64,000 nucleotides of DNA from Naumovozyma dairenensis CBS 421 (Eukaryota; Ascomycota; Saccharomycetes; Saccharomycetales; Saccharomycetaceae): NCBI RefSeq assembly GCF_000227115.2, contig NC_016480.1, positions 558,001 to 622,000 of the forward strand. The letters run 5' to 3'. A program made the position numbers and the translations under genes. Under the pieces are notes generated by a model. The model had not been told where the DNA came from. It ran no database searches and saw nothing but the letters and a program-made list of their open reading frames with translations. Shown here piece by piece: positions 46,500 through 55,958 of this stretch (its first letter is position 1; the number at the start of each line of letters is the position of its first letter).

Positions 46500-46507
46500 T
46501 TACCCGG
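46500..46507 (+). promoter_or_regulatory. Reb1-like site upstream of ROK1
   Basis: TTACCCGG matches the Reb1 consensus (TTACCCG) about 245 bases upstream of ROK1. Reb1 usually sets the nucleosome-free region. Confidence 0.55.
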
Positions 46508-46679
46508 CGAATGGATTTAAGCCCTAACTAGGTCTTAGAAAAACCAAGGGCTGGAAAACCCCTAAAATCGAATCATCGTTTTCATCCATCAATTTAGAAA
46601 TGAAAACCTTGACCTGCACTGAGTAAAAGTTGGTTGTTGGAAATACAATGGAAGCCAATAGGAACAAAATTGTTGACGG

Positions 46680-46703
46680 ACGTACGTACGTACGTACGTA
46701 CGT
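46680..46703. repeat. ACGT tetranucleotide microsatellite
   Basis: Six perfect ACGT units, preceded by GG and followed by AATG. Similar shorter arrays occur at 21905-21923 and elsewhere in intergenic DNA of this window. Confidence 0.9.
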
Positions 46704-46847
46704 AATGAATAGACTTTTTATTTTGAGGAAATAGTGGAAAAGCGCCTTTGTCTTATGTATTGGACAATGACAATTGAAGAGAGATTATAGTATAGATAAG
46801 GTCTTGAAAGTCATTATATTTTCCTTGCCTTTTGAGCGGGGAGGCGA

Positions 46848-49550
46848 TTAATTATTTAGACTATTTAAATAATCTCTGAATTTTTTATAAACTGAGTAAT
46901 CAAAATGTGCAAAATTATTATCCAAGTCAATAAAAGTCTTTGATATTTGACAACTTTTATAGTAATAATTTGGATAATAATTATCACTATAATATTGTCT
47001 ATTATTATTACTTGTATTTGCTTTCCTTCGCAGTTTGTCATTATTAGTATGTAATTCTTTATTTTCTTTTGATGTATAAGAAGAATTATCTAAGGATTTA
47101 AAATATGAATTGAACGGACCAGTTATTGGAGAAACGTTGTTACTTTTGGCAGATTGCAAACTTGGGTTGTCATTAAGATTGCCGCTACCAGTACCAGTAT
47201 CAATACCAGTATCAATACTTTGTCCCTGGAACAAATTTTTGAATATTTCATAAGCAGCCAAAGTGAAACCAAATTGTGGTGAACTTCTTAGTACCCTTGC
47301 ACCACCACCTTTGAAAAATGATTTAAAGCTTTCTTCCTCGAAAATAGTTTTAAATGCATGGAAAATACCCTTATAAGCAACTTCACCAGGTTTAGGTTCA
47401 ATTTGTAATCTTGTCTTAATAACATCAAATGGAGTTGTCAAAAATGCAGCTGGCATACCAGCTATTGCCCCCGCAGTTAATAGTTCCCATGTTTTCAATC
47501 TTTTCTTTTTAAATTTATCATTTGGATCGAATTTAAATAAATCTTTCTTCAAATGTGCATAAGTGGGGAAATAAATTGCGGAAAATGGTACATCTCTCAA
47601 TAAACATGCAGTGATTCCCTTATAAAGACCATTAAATTTTAAATGTTTAATAATTTTCCATGCATTAATTTCTGAATTAGAAGATTTTACTTGTAATCTA
47701 ATCTTAATAATTTCTAATGGATTGGTAACGATTGTTTGACAAAGTCCTGCAGTTGCGCCAGATAATATTTCATATGATAATTTCAAATTTCCTCTATTAT
47801 TCCTACCAGATAATTTATTTCTCATTAAATCATTGATTGTTAATTTTATTGCCTTTTCAGGAGCGACACCAATTAATTGTGGTGTTAAACCTGAATATAA
47901 TGATCTTATACCATTCTTTGAGACTATTTTAATTAAACAATCAACGGAATTTTTATATTTAGTTAGAGATCTTTGAGCTTGCATTCTTGTCTTGATGAAA
48001 TCAATTGGATATACTATTGTAGCACCAATACAACCAGCTATGGATCCCAATGAGAAATTGAAAATGGAATCAAAAATGGGATAAAAATAATAATTTATAT
48101 ATAATGATTGATCGATAAGATTGTTTAGTTCTAATTGATGAATTAAATCATTTAAATAATTAGGGTTTACAATTTTCATAAAATCATCAATGGTTAATTC
48201 ATTGTTTGATAAAAAATAATAAGGATATGTATCATTTGCTGTGGTAGTGTTGAAAAAGATCAATATCTTGAATAAAATTATTTGATTGATCATTATAATG
48301 TTCATTAAATTTTTCATGTAAGAAATGATTGTTTTGATTTTGTGAATTAATTGATTCAATTTGAATGAATTTATCAATATATTGATGATGATAAATATTT
48401 TTTTAAAATTTTCTACAATTGAAAATAAAAGATTGATTTGTGATGGAGAAAATTGAATTACATTATTAATTTTATTATGTTCAGAATTAAGAAAAGTGAT
48501 GAAATCATTTTTCGTTATGATTTGTTGTTGTTTTTGCTCTAATGTTGCATTTTTATTTTGTGGAATAGTTTTGGAATATTTAATTAGTAATTGATTTATG
48601 ATATCAAAATTTTGGAATAAATATAATATATCTTTAAAGACATTAAAAGTGATTGAATTATTATTTGATTTAATCAATTTTGTATTTGATAAATCCAATG
48701 AATCAAAAATATAACTGGAAACTTTATGAGAATAGAATAATTTCAAAAGGTAAGATAATTGGTATCTATTGATGGTTAATGCATTTTTCTCTGAATCAAA
48801 TCTTGCCAATTTTTCAAATCCTAAAAATAATTTTTCCTGTTTTAAATCATTTTGTAGTATAGTAATTAAAGAATTTAAAGTCAAATAAGGTTGATTTCTT
48901 TTAGTAATGTCGTCAGTAGCATCATTACTATTTCTATATGGGAAAAATTGATAAAATTTCAAAAATTTAAAATGATCCCAATTTAGATATAAATTCTTTT
49001 GTTTTAAAAATTCATCATTAACGACAGTTTCATGTAATAAATTGATTGTAAATTTTAAATTCTTTAAGTTTAAAAGTAATTGATCAAAACTTAGAAATTT
49101 ATTACTATAATTGATGAATTTATTTTTCCTTGATGACTTCGAGGGTATATTTGTGTTTATATTTGTATCAAATTTTCTTAAGAATTCATAAAGGATTAAA
49201 AATTGATAATTATTACATTGCAGAATGTTATTGAAATAAAACCAATCATTTAAAGTGAGATAAGATTTATTATTTTCATCCATTGCTAAAAAGATACAGC
49301 CGAATGATTCCTTGGGTATCAGATTCAAATTAAAGGCATTAGTATTATCATTTTTGGAATTTGTAATTAAGTTAATGAAATCATCATAAAATAGAACGAA
49401 TTGACCATTTTTAGTTCCTTTGTGTGCATGTTGGACTTTACGAAAGTCTTTAGATTCTTTTTCTTTTTGAAAATCAATAAAAGAAGCGTATTTGTTAAAG
49501 ATTTCTATTTGCTTTAAACGCTTACTATTATTAGAGTTGATTTGTTCCAT
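46848..49550 (-). CDS. AGC1: mitochondrial aspartate-glutamate carrier
   Basis: The 900-residue protein (902 in S. cerevisiae) has a long N-terminal EF-hand-like regulatory region (about 1-480). A C-terminal mitochondrial carrier domain follows, with three Solcar repeats marked by PxD/ExxK/R signatures: YPIDFIKTRMQ near 520, NPLEIIKIRLQ near 613 and TPFDVIKTRLQ near 710. A Ser/Asn/Tyr-rich tail follows. Family knowledge: Agc1 exchanges aspartate and glutamate across the inner membrane and supports nitrogen metabolism and the malate-aspartate shuttle. The N-terminal region is very Asn/Phe/Leu-rich. It is divergent from YCK3. Confidence 0.94.
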   Translation of the reverse strand: MEQINSNNSKRLKQIEIFNKYASFIDFQKEKESKDFRKVQHAHKGTKNGQFVLFYDDFINLITNSKNDNTNAFNLNLIPKESFGCIFLAMDENNKSYLTLNDWFYFNNILQCNNYQFLILYEFLRKFDTNINTNIPSKSSRKNKFINYSNKFLSFDQLLLNLKNLKFTINLLHETVVNDEFLKQKNLYLNWDHFKFLKFYQFFPYRNSNDATDDITKRNQPYLTLNSLITILQNDLKQEKLFLGFEKLARFDSEKNALTINRYQLSYLLKLFYSHKVSSYIFDSLDLSNTKLIKSNNNSITFNVFKDILYLFQNFDIINQLLIKYSKTIPQNKNATLEQKQQQIITKNDFITFLNSEHNKINNVIQFSPSQINLLFSIVENFKKIFIIINILINSFKLNQLIHKIKTIISYMKNLMNIIMINQIILFKILIFFNTTTANDTYPYYFLSNNELTIDDFMKIVNPNYLNDLIHQLELNNLIDQSLYINYYFYPIFDSIFNFSLGSIAGCIGATIVYPIDFIKTRMQAQRSLTKYKNSVDCLIKIVSKNGIRSLYSGLTPQLIGVAPEKAIKLTINDLMRNKLSGRNNRGNLKLSYEILSGATAGLCQTIVTNPLEIIKIRLQVKSSNSEINAWKIIKHLKFNGLYKGITACLLRDVPFSAIYFPTYAHLKKDLFKFDPNDKFKKKRLKTWELLTAGAIAGMPAAFLTTPFDVIKTRLQIEPKPGEVAYKGIFHAFKTIFEEESFKSFFKGGGARVLRSSPQFGFTLAAYEIFKNLFQGQSIDTGIDTGTGSGNLNDNPSLQSAKSNNVSPITGPFNSYFKSLDNSSYTSKENKELHTNNDKLRRKANTSNNNRQYYSDNYYPNYYYKSCQISKTFIDLDNNFAHFDYSVYKKFRDYLNSLNN

Positions 49551-50925
49551 TGTTGTTAGATAAAAATTAAAACCCTGTCTAGTCTAATCAAAGATTTAGG
49601 GGTTATAATATAGCGAAAGACTGGAGTTAATTGTCAGTGACTGTTCGTTTTGGTAATAGATAGAGGGGAGGTAATGTTATATGGGCGGCTTGTTGATAGA
49701 GCTATTCATTCCTTTTATTCTTTGGTAATAGCAATTAGAATGATTTTTGAATATAAGTAGAGACTTCAGGAGAAGAAATAATAAATAACTGAAAGGGAAT
49801 TGCTTTCGGCAATGGATCTTCGAGTCAAAAAATAAAAAATAGGTGTAACGAAAAGATTAGCGTAGTTGACGTGGCTACAGTAATGATGATGATATTTTGA
49901 TAGTAAATAATATATTGTCGACTACGATGATAGAAGGGGTCACCTCGATAGGAATTAGCAGCAGCAGAAGCCAATGTACGGTACAGGCTATGACTATATA
50001 TATATATATATATATTTCTTTACTAAAAAGGACTTTCCAGTTTCTCTTTTGAGATCTGATAGTGTATATATATGATGTTTACTCCCTTTTATGGAGTCGC
50101 CACCTGCACTATTGGATATATATTACTATATATATATCTATATAATCCCTGCTTATACATACGTACATATAATACATACAAATAATACAATACATACATA
50201 AACAACAATATTCGGTCCTATTATGCGGGGGAAGGGGAGGGGTGGGGGGGAATATTGCCACTTGAGCAAACACCCACACATACACACAAAGTAGTGGCGC
50301 TATCAAACGCTATCCCGCTCTTTTCCTCCACCTCGCGTCCGTTCTTTTTTTTTTTTTTTTTGTAAAATTTATTTGCCAACCGAAATCACGTGATCTGGAA
50401 AAGGGTTACCCTCACACGGCTGTTGTTCCTGCTTTTCAAAAAAAACAACCAGAATATGTTTAATATTATAGTCTTACTATACTACGTATAGTCTACTACA
50501 CTTTAATATACTCATGATATGGAAAGAAATTAGATCATTGATAGGAAGAGTCACGCAGGCATTTATTTTTGACTACAATTAACGGGTTATTACAACTGAG
50601 AACTGAATTGTCTCTTATATCAACTACCATAAAGCTCCCAGTAGGGTTGTATGCCTTTTAACTGTATCATTATCATTACTCTATCATTTTAATTCACTCC
50701 TTTCGTTGTCAATTACTCTACTGCGTGTCTTCCAGTACCATTGCAATCCCTTAGTTGTAGCACGGAATTATAATACCACAATCTTATATTCAACTCAGGA
50801 TTGGAATTTACAATTTACCCTAGCTCCCATCGTCATATACCATATACTCAAGAAAACCCATTGAATCCCTGTTACGAGCAAAACAGCACAATACACTTAA
50901 TATTAGTACAAAAGAACATATATAC
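49551..50925. other. AGC1/YCK3 divergent intergenic region
   Basis: A spacer of about 1.4 kb. It contains an AT-dinucleotide run near 49996-50016, TATA/TACATA-rich stretches near 50125-50200, a G-rich patch near 50225-50250, a long T run near 50346-50361 and a TCACGTGA site at 50386-50393. The 65-residue minus-strand open frame at 50109-50306 is low complexity. No gene is seen. Confidence 0.55.
50386..50393. promoter_or_regulatory. Cbf1-type E-box
   Basis: TCACGTGA, a palindromic CACGTG core with the Cbf1-favoured flanks, lies just after a poly-T tract about 530 bases upstream of YCK3. Confidence 0.45.
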
Positions 50926-52590
50926 ATGTCACAACAACAGCAACATATAGTGGGGATACATTATACTGTAGGTCCTAAGATAGGTGAAGGTTCATTCGGT
51001 GTCATTTTTGAAGGTGAAAATATACTCAATAATAAATTCAAACAAAAAAATGATAATAATGACGCTACTACTACCGGCAGTAATAGTAACAGTGACCCAG
51101 TGGCCATCAAATTTGAACCAAGACATTCTGATGCTCCTCAATTAAGAGATGAATTTAGAAGTTATAAAATATTAAATAAAGTGAAAGGAATACCTCATGT
51201 TTATTATTTCGGTCAAGAAGGTATGCATAATATATTAATCATTGATTTGTTAGGCCCTTCATTAGAAGACCTTTTCGAATGGTGTAATAGGAAATTTTCA
51301 ATAAAGACTACTTGTATGTTAGCTAAACAAATGATACAAAGAATTAAAGATATTCATAATCATGATTTGATTTATAGAGATATTAAACCTGATAATTTTT
51401 TAATTTCACAATATCAAAAGAAAAATAGCTCACAGAAAGGTATCACGAGGAGTGCGAATGGTGATCCAAATTTGATTTATTTAGTAGATTTTGGAATGGC
51501 TAAACAATATAGAGATCCAAAGACAAAACAACATATACCATATAGAGAAAGAAAATCATTATCTGGGACCGCACGTTATATGTCAATTAATACTCATTTT
51601 GGTAAAGAACAATCAAGAAGAGATGATTTGGAATCATTGGGTCATGTGTTTTTTTATTTCTTAAGAAGTTCTTTACCATGGCAAGGTTTAAAAGCTCCAA
51701 ATAATAAATTAAAATATGAAAAAATTGGATTAACAAAGCAAAAATTGAATCCAAATGATTTATTAGTTAATTATAATAATATACCAAGACAATTTGCCAC
51801 TTTTTTAAAATATGCAAGATCTTTGAAATTTGAACAAGATCCTGATTATGATTATTTAATTTCATTAATGGATGATGCATTATTGGAAAATGGTTTGAAA
51901 GATGATGGTCATTATGATTGGATGGATTTAAATAATGGTCATGGTTGGGACATCAATATAAATAAAAGAATTAACCTTCATGGATATGGTAATCCAAATC
52001 CAAATGCAAATGCAAATACCACAGGAACGCCGAATCAAAATTTAAACTTGAAAAATACTCACAAGAACAACAATAATATTAATAATAAAGCACAAGCAAA
52101 TTTGGATCAAAGTAATATCAATATGAAAATGTCAAGGATTATTCATTCAACAAATAGTTTCATGTATAGTAACGATGATCAACAACAAACAACAACTAAT
52201 AACAATAGGTCTGCATTATTAAGAAGTAAAGATTATAGTAACTCAAAAGATAATCTCCTGAAAAGTAGTAACCAAATGGAAAAAAATAAATATCAATCAT
52301 TAAAACAACCAATCTTACAATCAAGAAATAACAACAATAACAATTCCTATGATTCAATGAGTACACGAATAAAAAATAACAACAATTATTATAACGATAC
52401 TAGACGACAACAGCAACAACAACAACAAGCACAACAAAATTTATTCGATAATACATCTGCATCTCTACAAAATAATACTTGTAATAACAATGAGAATAAC
52501 AGAAGTACTATTTCACGTATATTTTCATATATATGTTGCGGTTATTGTTGTCTGTCTGATTCTTCTCCCTCATCATCATCTTCATATTAA
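50926..52590 (+). CDS. YCK3: vacuolar casein kinase I Yck3
   Basis: The 554-residue protein has a casein kinase 1 domain at about residues 14-330: GEGSFGVIFEG glycine loop, HDLIYRDIKPDNFLI catalytic loop, LVDFGMAKQYRDP, SLSGTARYMSIN. It matches Yck3 more closely than Yck1/2. A Gln/Asn-rich region and a Cys cluster near the C terminus (ICCGYCC at about 536-542) follow. Family knowledge: Yck3 is palmitoylated on C-terminal cysteines, sorted by AP-3 to the vacuole, and phosphorylates Vps41 and Mon1 to regulate fusion. In S. cerevisiae the Cys run ends the protein; here 12 Ser-rich residues follow it. The order YCK3-DSE1 matches chromosome V. Confidence 0.94.
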   Translation: MSQQQQHIVGIHYTVGPKIGEGSFGVIFEGENILNNKFKQKNDNNDATTTGSNSNSDPVAIKFEPRHSDAPQLRDEFRSYKILNKVKGIPHVYYFGQEGMHNILIIDLLGPSLEDLFEWCNRKFSIKTTCMLAKQMIQRIKDIHNHDLIYRDIKPDNFLISQYQKKNSSQKGITRSANGDPNLIYLVDFGMAKQYRDPKTKQHIPYRERKSLSGTARYMSINTHFGKEQSRRDDLESLGHVFFYFLRSSLPWQGLKAPNNKLKYEKIGLTKQKLNPNDLLVNYNNIPRQFATFLKYARSLKFEQDPDYDYLISLMDDALLENGLKDDGHYDWMDLNNGHGWDININKRINLHGYGNPNPNANANTTGTPNQNLNLKNTHKNNNNINNKAQANLDQSNINMKMSRIIHSTNSFMYSNDDQQQTTTNNNRSALLRSKDYSNSKDNLLKSSNQMEKNKYQSLKQPILQSRNNNNNNSYDSMSTRIKNNNNYYNDTRRQQQQQQQAQQNLFDNTSASLQNNTCNNNENNRSTISRIFSYICCGYCCLSDSSPSSSSSY

Positions 52591-53034
52591 TAACATTGAT
52601 ATTAATTTTAAATAGATATCTTAAACACAAAACGAAACAATAGCATTATTTTTTTTAAGAAAAGATACTACGCTTTAATTATATAATTTTCGTTAATTAA
52701 CATTCGTAGTAATAATGTGAGCTGCTGCCTTGTACTTAAACCGTTGATGTGCATCTGAAATGTCAGCGGCTATCAACCTGTGACCTGAAAAAGAGGTACA
52801 CTTACTGTTCTTTTTAATTTCCATTCCGTTTTGCGCTCCATTTTATTAATGATCAATTTACCTCGGTTTTTCAAATTGGAAACAGACGCCGCATTCATTA
52901 ACTATAATTATTAATATATATATATATAAATTATATATTCGTGTATTATTGTTAAAAAGATTCCATAGTTGATCCACTCAACTTATCTAAAGAATATAAA
53001 CCATTAGTATTGTTCTTATCGTTATCATTCGATA
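52591..53034. other. YCK3-DSE1 convergent intergenic region
   Basis: A 444-base spacer between convergent genes, A/T-rich with a TA-repeat near 52912-52930. It presumably holds both polyadenylation regions. No gene is seen. Confidence 0.55.
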
Positions 53035-54675
53035 TCAATACATCTTTTTTGTTACCATCATCGCATCATGATTATTATCTACGAGTCCTTCATAAGCTTC
53101 CATTGAAGAAACATCATATGATTCTGAGAATATTAAAGTCTCGTTCGACGAATCTGTAACATCTTCATCTTCGTCAATTTCTTGAATATTATATTCTCCT
53201 TCTAACTGTGGTTCAACTAATTCGTAACCCTCTTTATCATCTTGAATTGAACATTTAACGTCACAAATTTGATGCACACCTAATTCTTCAAAATCAACAG
53301 TAATTAACCCATTAATATCATAACAATAGTCCATCATCATATTACTATTATTTTTCCTTCCTTCTGATTTACCCATTGAAGAATTTAGAATAAAATTACC
53401 ACATTCACTTACTTCTTCAGACTCATATGGTATATTCTCGTAGGATGGTAATATACCATATGATAAGACACATTTTTTCACTTTTTCTAAATGCTGTAAA
53501 TTCCAACTAATTAAATTATTGAATTCATCACAAGAATATAATTTCTTCTCAATGGAATCATACTTAATTGATGTAATAATACCAGTTTTAAAATGAGAAT
53601 TTGGTTCAATTTCACAAATAGTTTCACCATTAGTTTGTCTAATATCCCATACTTTAATTATACCATTATGACTTTGGAATAATTTTGTTTCGTCCATCCA
53701 TTCACAACTCTTTGAATTGATCGCACATCTTGTAACTGGTTCCATTACCTTTGGTGTGAATAAATTGTTACTAGTATGATTATCATTATCCTTACGAAGA
53801 TCTAATAAGGAAATACCAGCGTTATCGAAATCAGATCCACAAAGTGCCAAGACATCATCATGGTAAGGATTAATTGCAAACGATTCAATCATTGGGAAAT
53901 TTTGTAAAAATTTAGGGGTCTTATTTTCGTTTATGTCATAAATAAACATGGAATCATTAATTAATGATATAAATTCGTTAGAATTCTTGAATTTTAAGTT
54001 GCGAATTGGTTTCGATTCAAACTTGTTTAATATATTGTCTAATTGTGATTTATAACATCGTGATGTGCTCCCTCTTGATGATATACTAGTTAAATACTTG
54101 CTATGGTTAAACCGTTTTATTATCTTGGCATTCCCTTCAGTGAGTGATGTGGAGATTAAATTCACTTGTCCATCTTGATGACCTGTTAAAATGAACGGGC
54201 TTTCGTTATTGTGAGGTAATGATATCGTAGCTGAAGTGGTGATTGGTGTACCTGGTACGGTAATGGATTGTAATGTTTGCAGTTTTATTTTGTTTTCATT
54301 CACATCATTATTCATACTGTTCAGATTGTATAGTTTGAGATTATCTTTAGAATCACCATTTGAAAGTATAATTGTAGAATCATTGATTGATAACGAATTT
54401 GGTATAGTTTTATTGAAATTTTCATTCGTATTATGATTAATATTCCAATAACTTGATTTTAATTTTTTAGTCGTATAATAATCATTAAAATCACCTGAAA
54501 CTTTTCTTAAATTTGAGGATCCGCCCATTTTTGATGTATTTGTCTGCCATGATTTATTATATTGAAATTTGTTATGACCAATACCATTTTGATAAGTGGA
54601 GTTTCTAAAATTTTTTTTGATGTTAATTGCTGGTTGACGGAATATCGTTACCGGTTCGTAATATTCAGTATTCAT
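53035..54675 (-). CDS. DSE1: daughter-cell-specific WD-repeat protein Dse1
   Basis: The 546-residue protein starts with the recognisable YYEPVTIFRQPAINIKKNFR segment, near that of S. cerevisiae Dse1 (573). Beta-propeller-like WD repeats follow (for example the segments around ILTGHQDGQVNLIS, LALCGSDFDNAGISLLDLR and IIKVWDIRQTNG). An acidic C-terminal tail follows. Family knowledge: Dse1 is expressed in daughter cells under Ace2, localises to the bud neck region and affects cell separation and wall metabolism. It is convergent with YCK3, as in S. cerevisiae. Two Ace2/Swi5-type sites lie upstream. Confidence 0.88.
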   Translation of the reverse strand: MNTEYYEPVTIFRQPAINIKKNFRNSTYQNGIGHNKFQYNKSWQTNTSKMGGSSNLRKVSGDFNDYYTTKKLKSSYWNINHNTNENFNKTIPNSLSINDSTIILSNGDSKDNLKLYNLNSMNNDVNENKIKLQTLQSITVPGTPITTSATISLPHNNESPFILTGHQDGQVNLISTSLTEGNAKIIKRFNHSKYLTSISSRGSTSRCYKSQLDNILNKFESKPIRNLKFKNSNEFISLINDSMFIYDINENKTPKFLQNFPMIESFAINPYHDDVLALCGSDFDNAGISLLDLRKDNDNHTSNNLFTPKVMEPVTRCAINSKSCEWMDETKLFQSHNGIIKVWDIRQTNGETICEIEPNSHFKTGIITSIKYDSIEKKLYSCDEFNNLISWNLQHLEKVKKCVLSYGILPSYENIPYESEEVSECGNFILNSSMGKSEGRKNNSNMMMDYCYDINGLITVDFEELGVHQICDVKCSIQDDKEGYELVEPQLEGEYNIQEIDEDEDVTDSSNETLIFSESYDVSSMEAYEGLVDNNHDAMMVTKKMY

Positions 54676-54936
54676 ATTTTGTGGTATGTAGTTATTATTT
54701 CCGTGATAGTTGTATAATAAGGATTTAATCTTAATTTATTGCGTTTTTTGATTGAAATGGTAAGAATACTTTTGATAGTATAAAAGGGATTGTCTTGGGG
54801 AGATAATAATGAAAGATGCATAAGCCGGTTAAAGATTCCGACGGATTTAGTTCAAGCAATTCCAATAAGACTTTGCACCACCTCTTAAATATAGTTCATA
54901 AAAAAGGCAAGGCATGATAATGAACTTTCGAATGAA

Positions 54937-54990
54937 CAAAAACAAAACAAAACAAAACAAAACAAAACAAAACAAAACAAAACAAAACAA
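54937..54990. repeat. AAAAC pentanucleotide repeat
   Basis: About ten tandem AAAAC units, lying about 265-315 bases upstream of DSE1 and directly abutting an ACCAGC site. Confidence 0.9.
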
Positions 54991-54996
54991 CCAGCA
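54989..54996 (+). promoter_or_regulatory. Ace2/Swi5-type site upstream of DSE1
   Basis: AACCAGCA fits the Ace2/Swi5 consensus RACCAGCR. It lies about 315 bases upstream of DSE1, a known Ace2-driven daughter-specific gene. Confidence 0.6.
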
Positions 54997-55296
54997 ACAG
55001 CATTAATACTTAATTAACAACATTTTGCAAAAGATGTTATGTCAAACCACAAGGAGAGATGACCTTCTATATTTAGTAACAATGTTAATCCTGTTAATTG
55101 TTTTCTAGCAACAAGCAGAATAATTACTGGCTATAATATATTAGCGATACACACATTCTCTATGTATCAGATGTGTTTAGCATATCAACAGATCTACTCC
55201 TTCCATTAATTCTATTTGTGAACAAAACACCGAACTTGCAAAGCAAGGTATGCTATCGGTAAGTGATTGTTTACATATTTTGATATTTCATAAGAT

Positions 55297-55304
55297 TGCT
55301 GGTT
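55297..55304 (-). promoter_or_regulatory. second Ace2/Swi5-type site upstream of DSE1
   Basis: TGCTGGTT on the plus strand is AACCAGCA on the minus strand, the same 8-mer as at 54989 in inverted orientation, about 625 bases upstream of DSE1. Confidence 0.5.
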
Positions 55305-55628
55305 AGTTTTTTTGTTTTTGTTTTTGTTTTCTCAAATTTTCCACTGGGCGCTGTTGGGCGGCAAACAAATTGGGTAAAGAATAAATACTATCCGTCAATA
55401 ATATGACGGATGAATTATTTTTACAATTCGCCATAATCACGTGTTGTTTTATAACATTCACGATCTGTTGTCTAATTCTCGGGCTGGAAAATTCCTCTGG
55501 GACTTCTAAAAAAAAAGGGGTAAGAGCATTTAATAACTTTTCGAGAGACCTATTGTTTATCTAAGCAAAATCCTTTTTTTTATCAGGAAAGAGTTCAAAA
55601 AAAGGTATGTTTCATTCTAATGTGTGCC

Positions 55629-55958
55629 GGCCTATGCAGACATGGGAGGGATAGAAAATATTCTCTACCCCCCCAAAAATGGGCCTACCCCCACCCGTTT
55701 TTAACACCAAAATAAAAATTTCAACCCCTCCCCAACCCCCATTTATAGAATGTTGAATATGTCTAATATGGTCTCATTTACCTTAATTACTAGTCATCAT
55801 AAAAATATTGGTTATTTACCCCCAATTCTTCCCCCCAAGTTTTCTGTTCTACCCCCCTCTGTGCCGCAATTGGAGGCATTCTAGCCCAGCTTCTACCCCC
55901 GAAATTTTTTAATCCAACCCAATCCCCCTACCCAACCCTTTCCATGTCTGGGCCTATG
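55629..55958. repeat. 8-bp direct repeat flanking the hAT-like element (target-site duplication)
   Basis: GGCCTATG at 55629-55636 and again at 55951-55958, abutting both termini of the element exactly. Eight base pairs is the target-duplication length of the hAT superfamily. Confidence 0.8.
55637..55950. mobile_element. non-autonomous hAT-like DNA transposon (MITE), 314 bp
   Basis: The left end reads CAGACATGGGAGGG and the right end, on the other strand, reads CAGACATGGAAAGGG. The terminal inverted repeat is nine perfect bases (13 of the first 16 match) and begins with CAG, as is usual in hAT elements. A perfect 8-bp direct repeat flanks it. The interior has no coding capacity. It is strikingly C-rich on the plus strand, with five TACCCCC copies (55666, 55686, 55817, 55850, 55894) that resemble the repeated subterminal transposase-binding motifs of hAT elements. 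Family knowledge: hAT transposons are known in Saccharomycetaceae. The element is probably immobile without a transposase supplied elsewhere in the genome. It lies 962 bases from DSE1 and 1.4 kb from FET4. Confidence 0.75.

Larger units (their letters stand above)
46257..46847. other. ROK1 upstream / AGC1 downstream region
   Basis: A 591-base spacer between minus-strand genes. It contains PAC, RRPE and Reb1-type motifs close to ROK1, and an uninterrupted ACGT tetranucleotide repeat at 46680-46703. No gene is seen. Confidence 0.6.
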
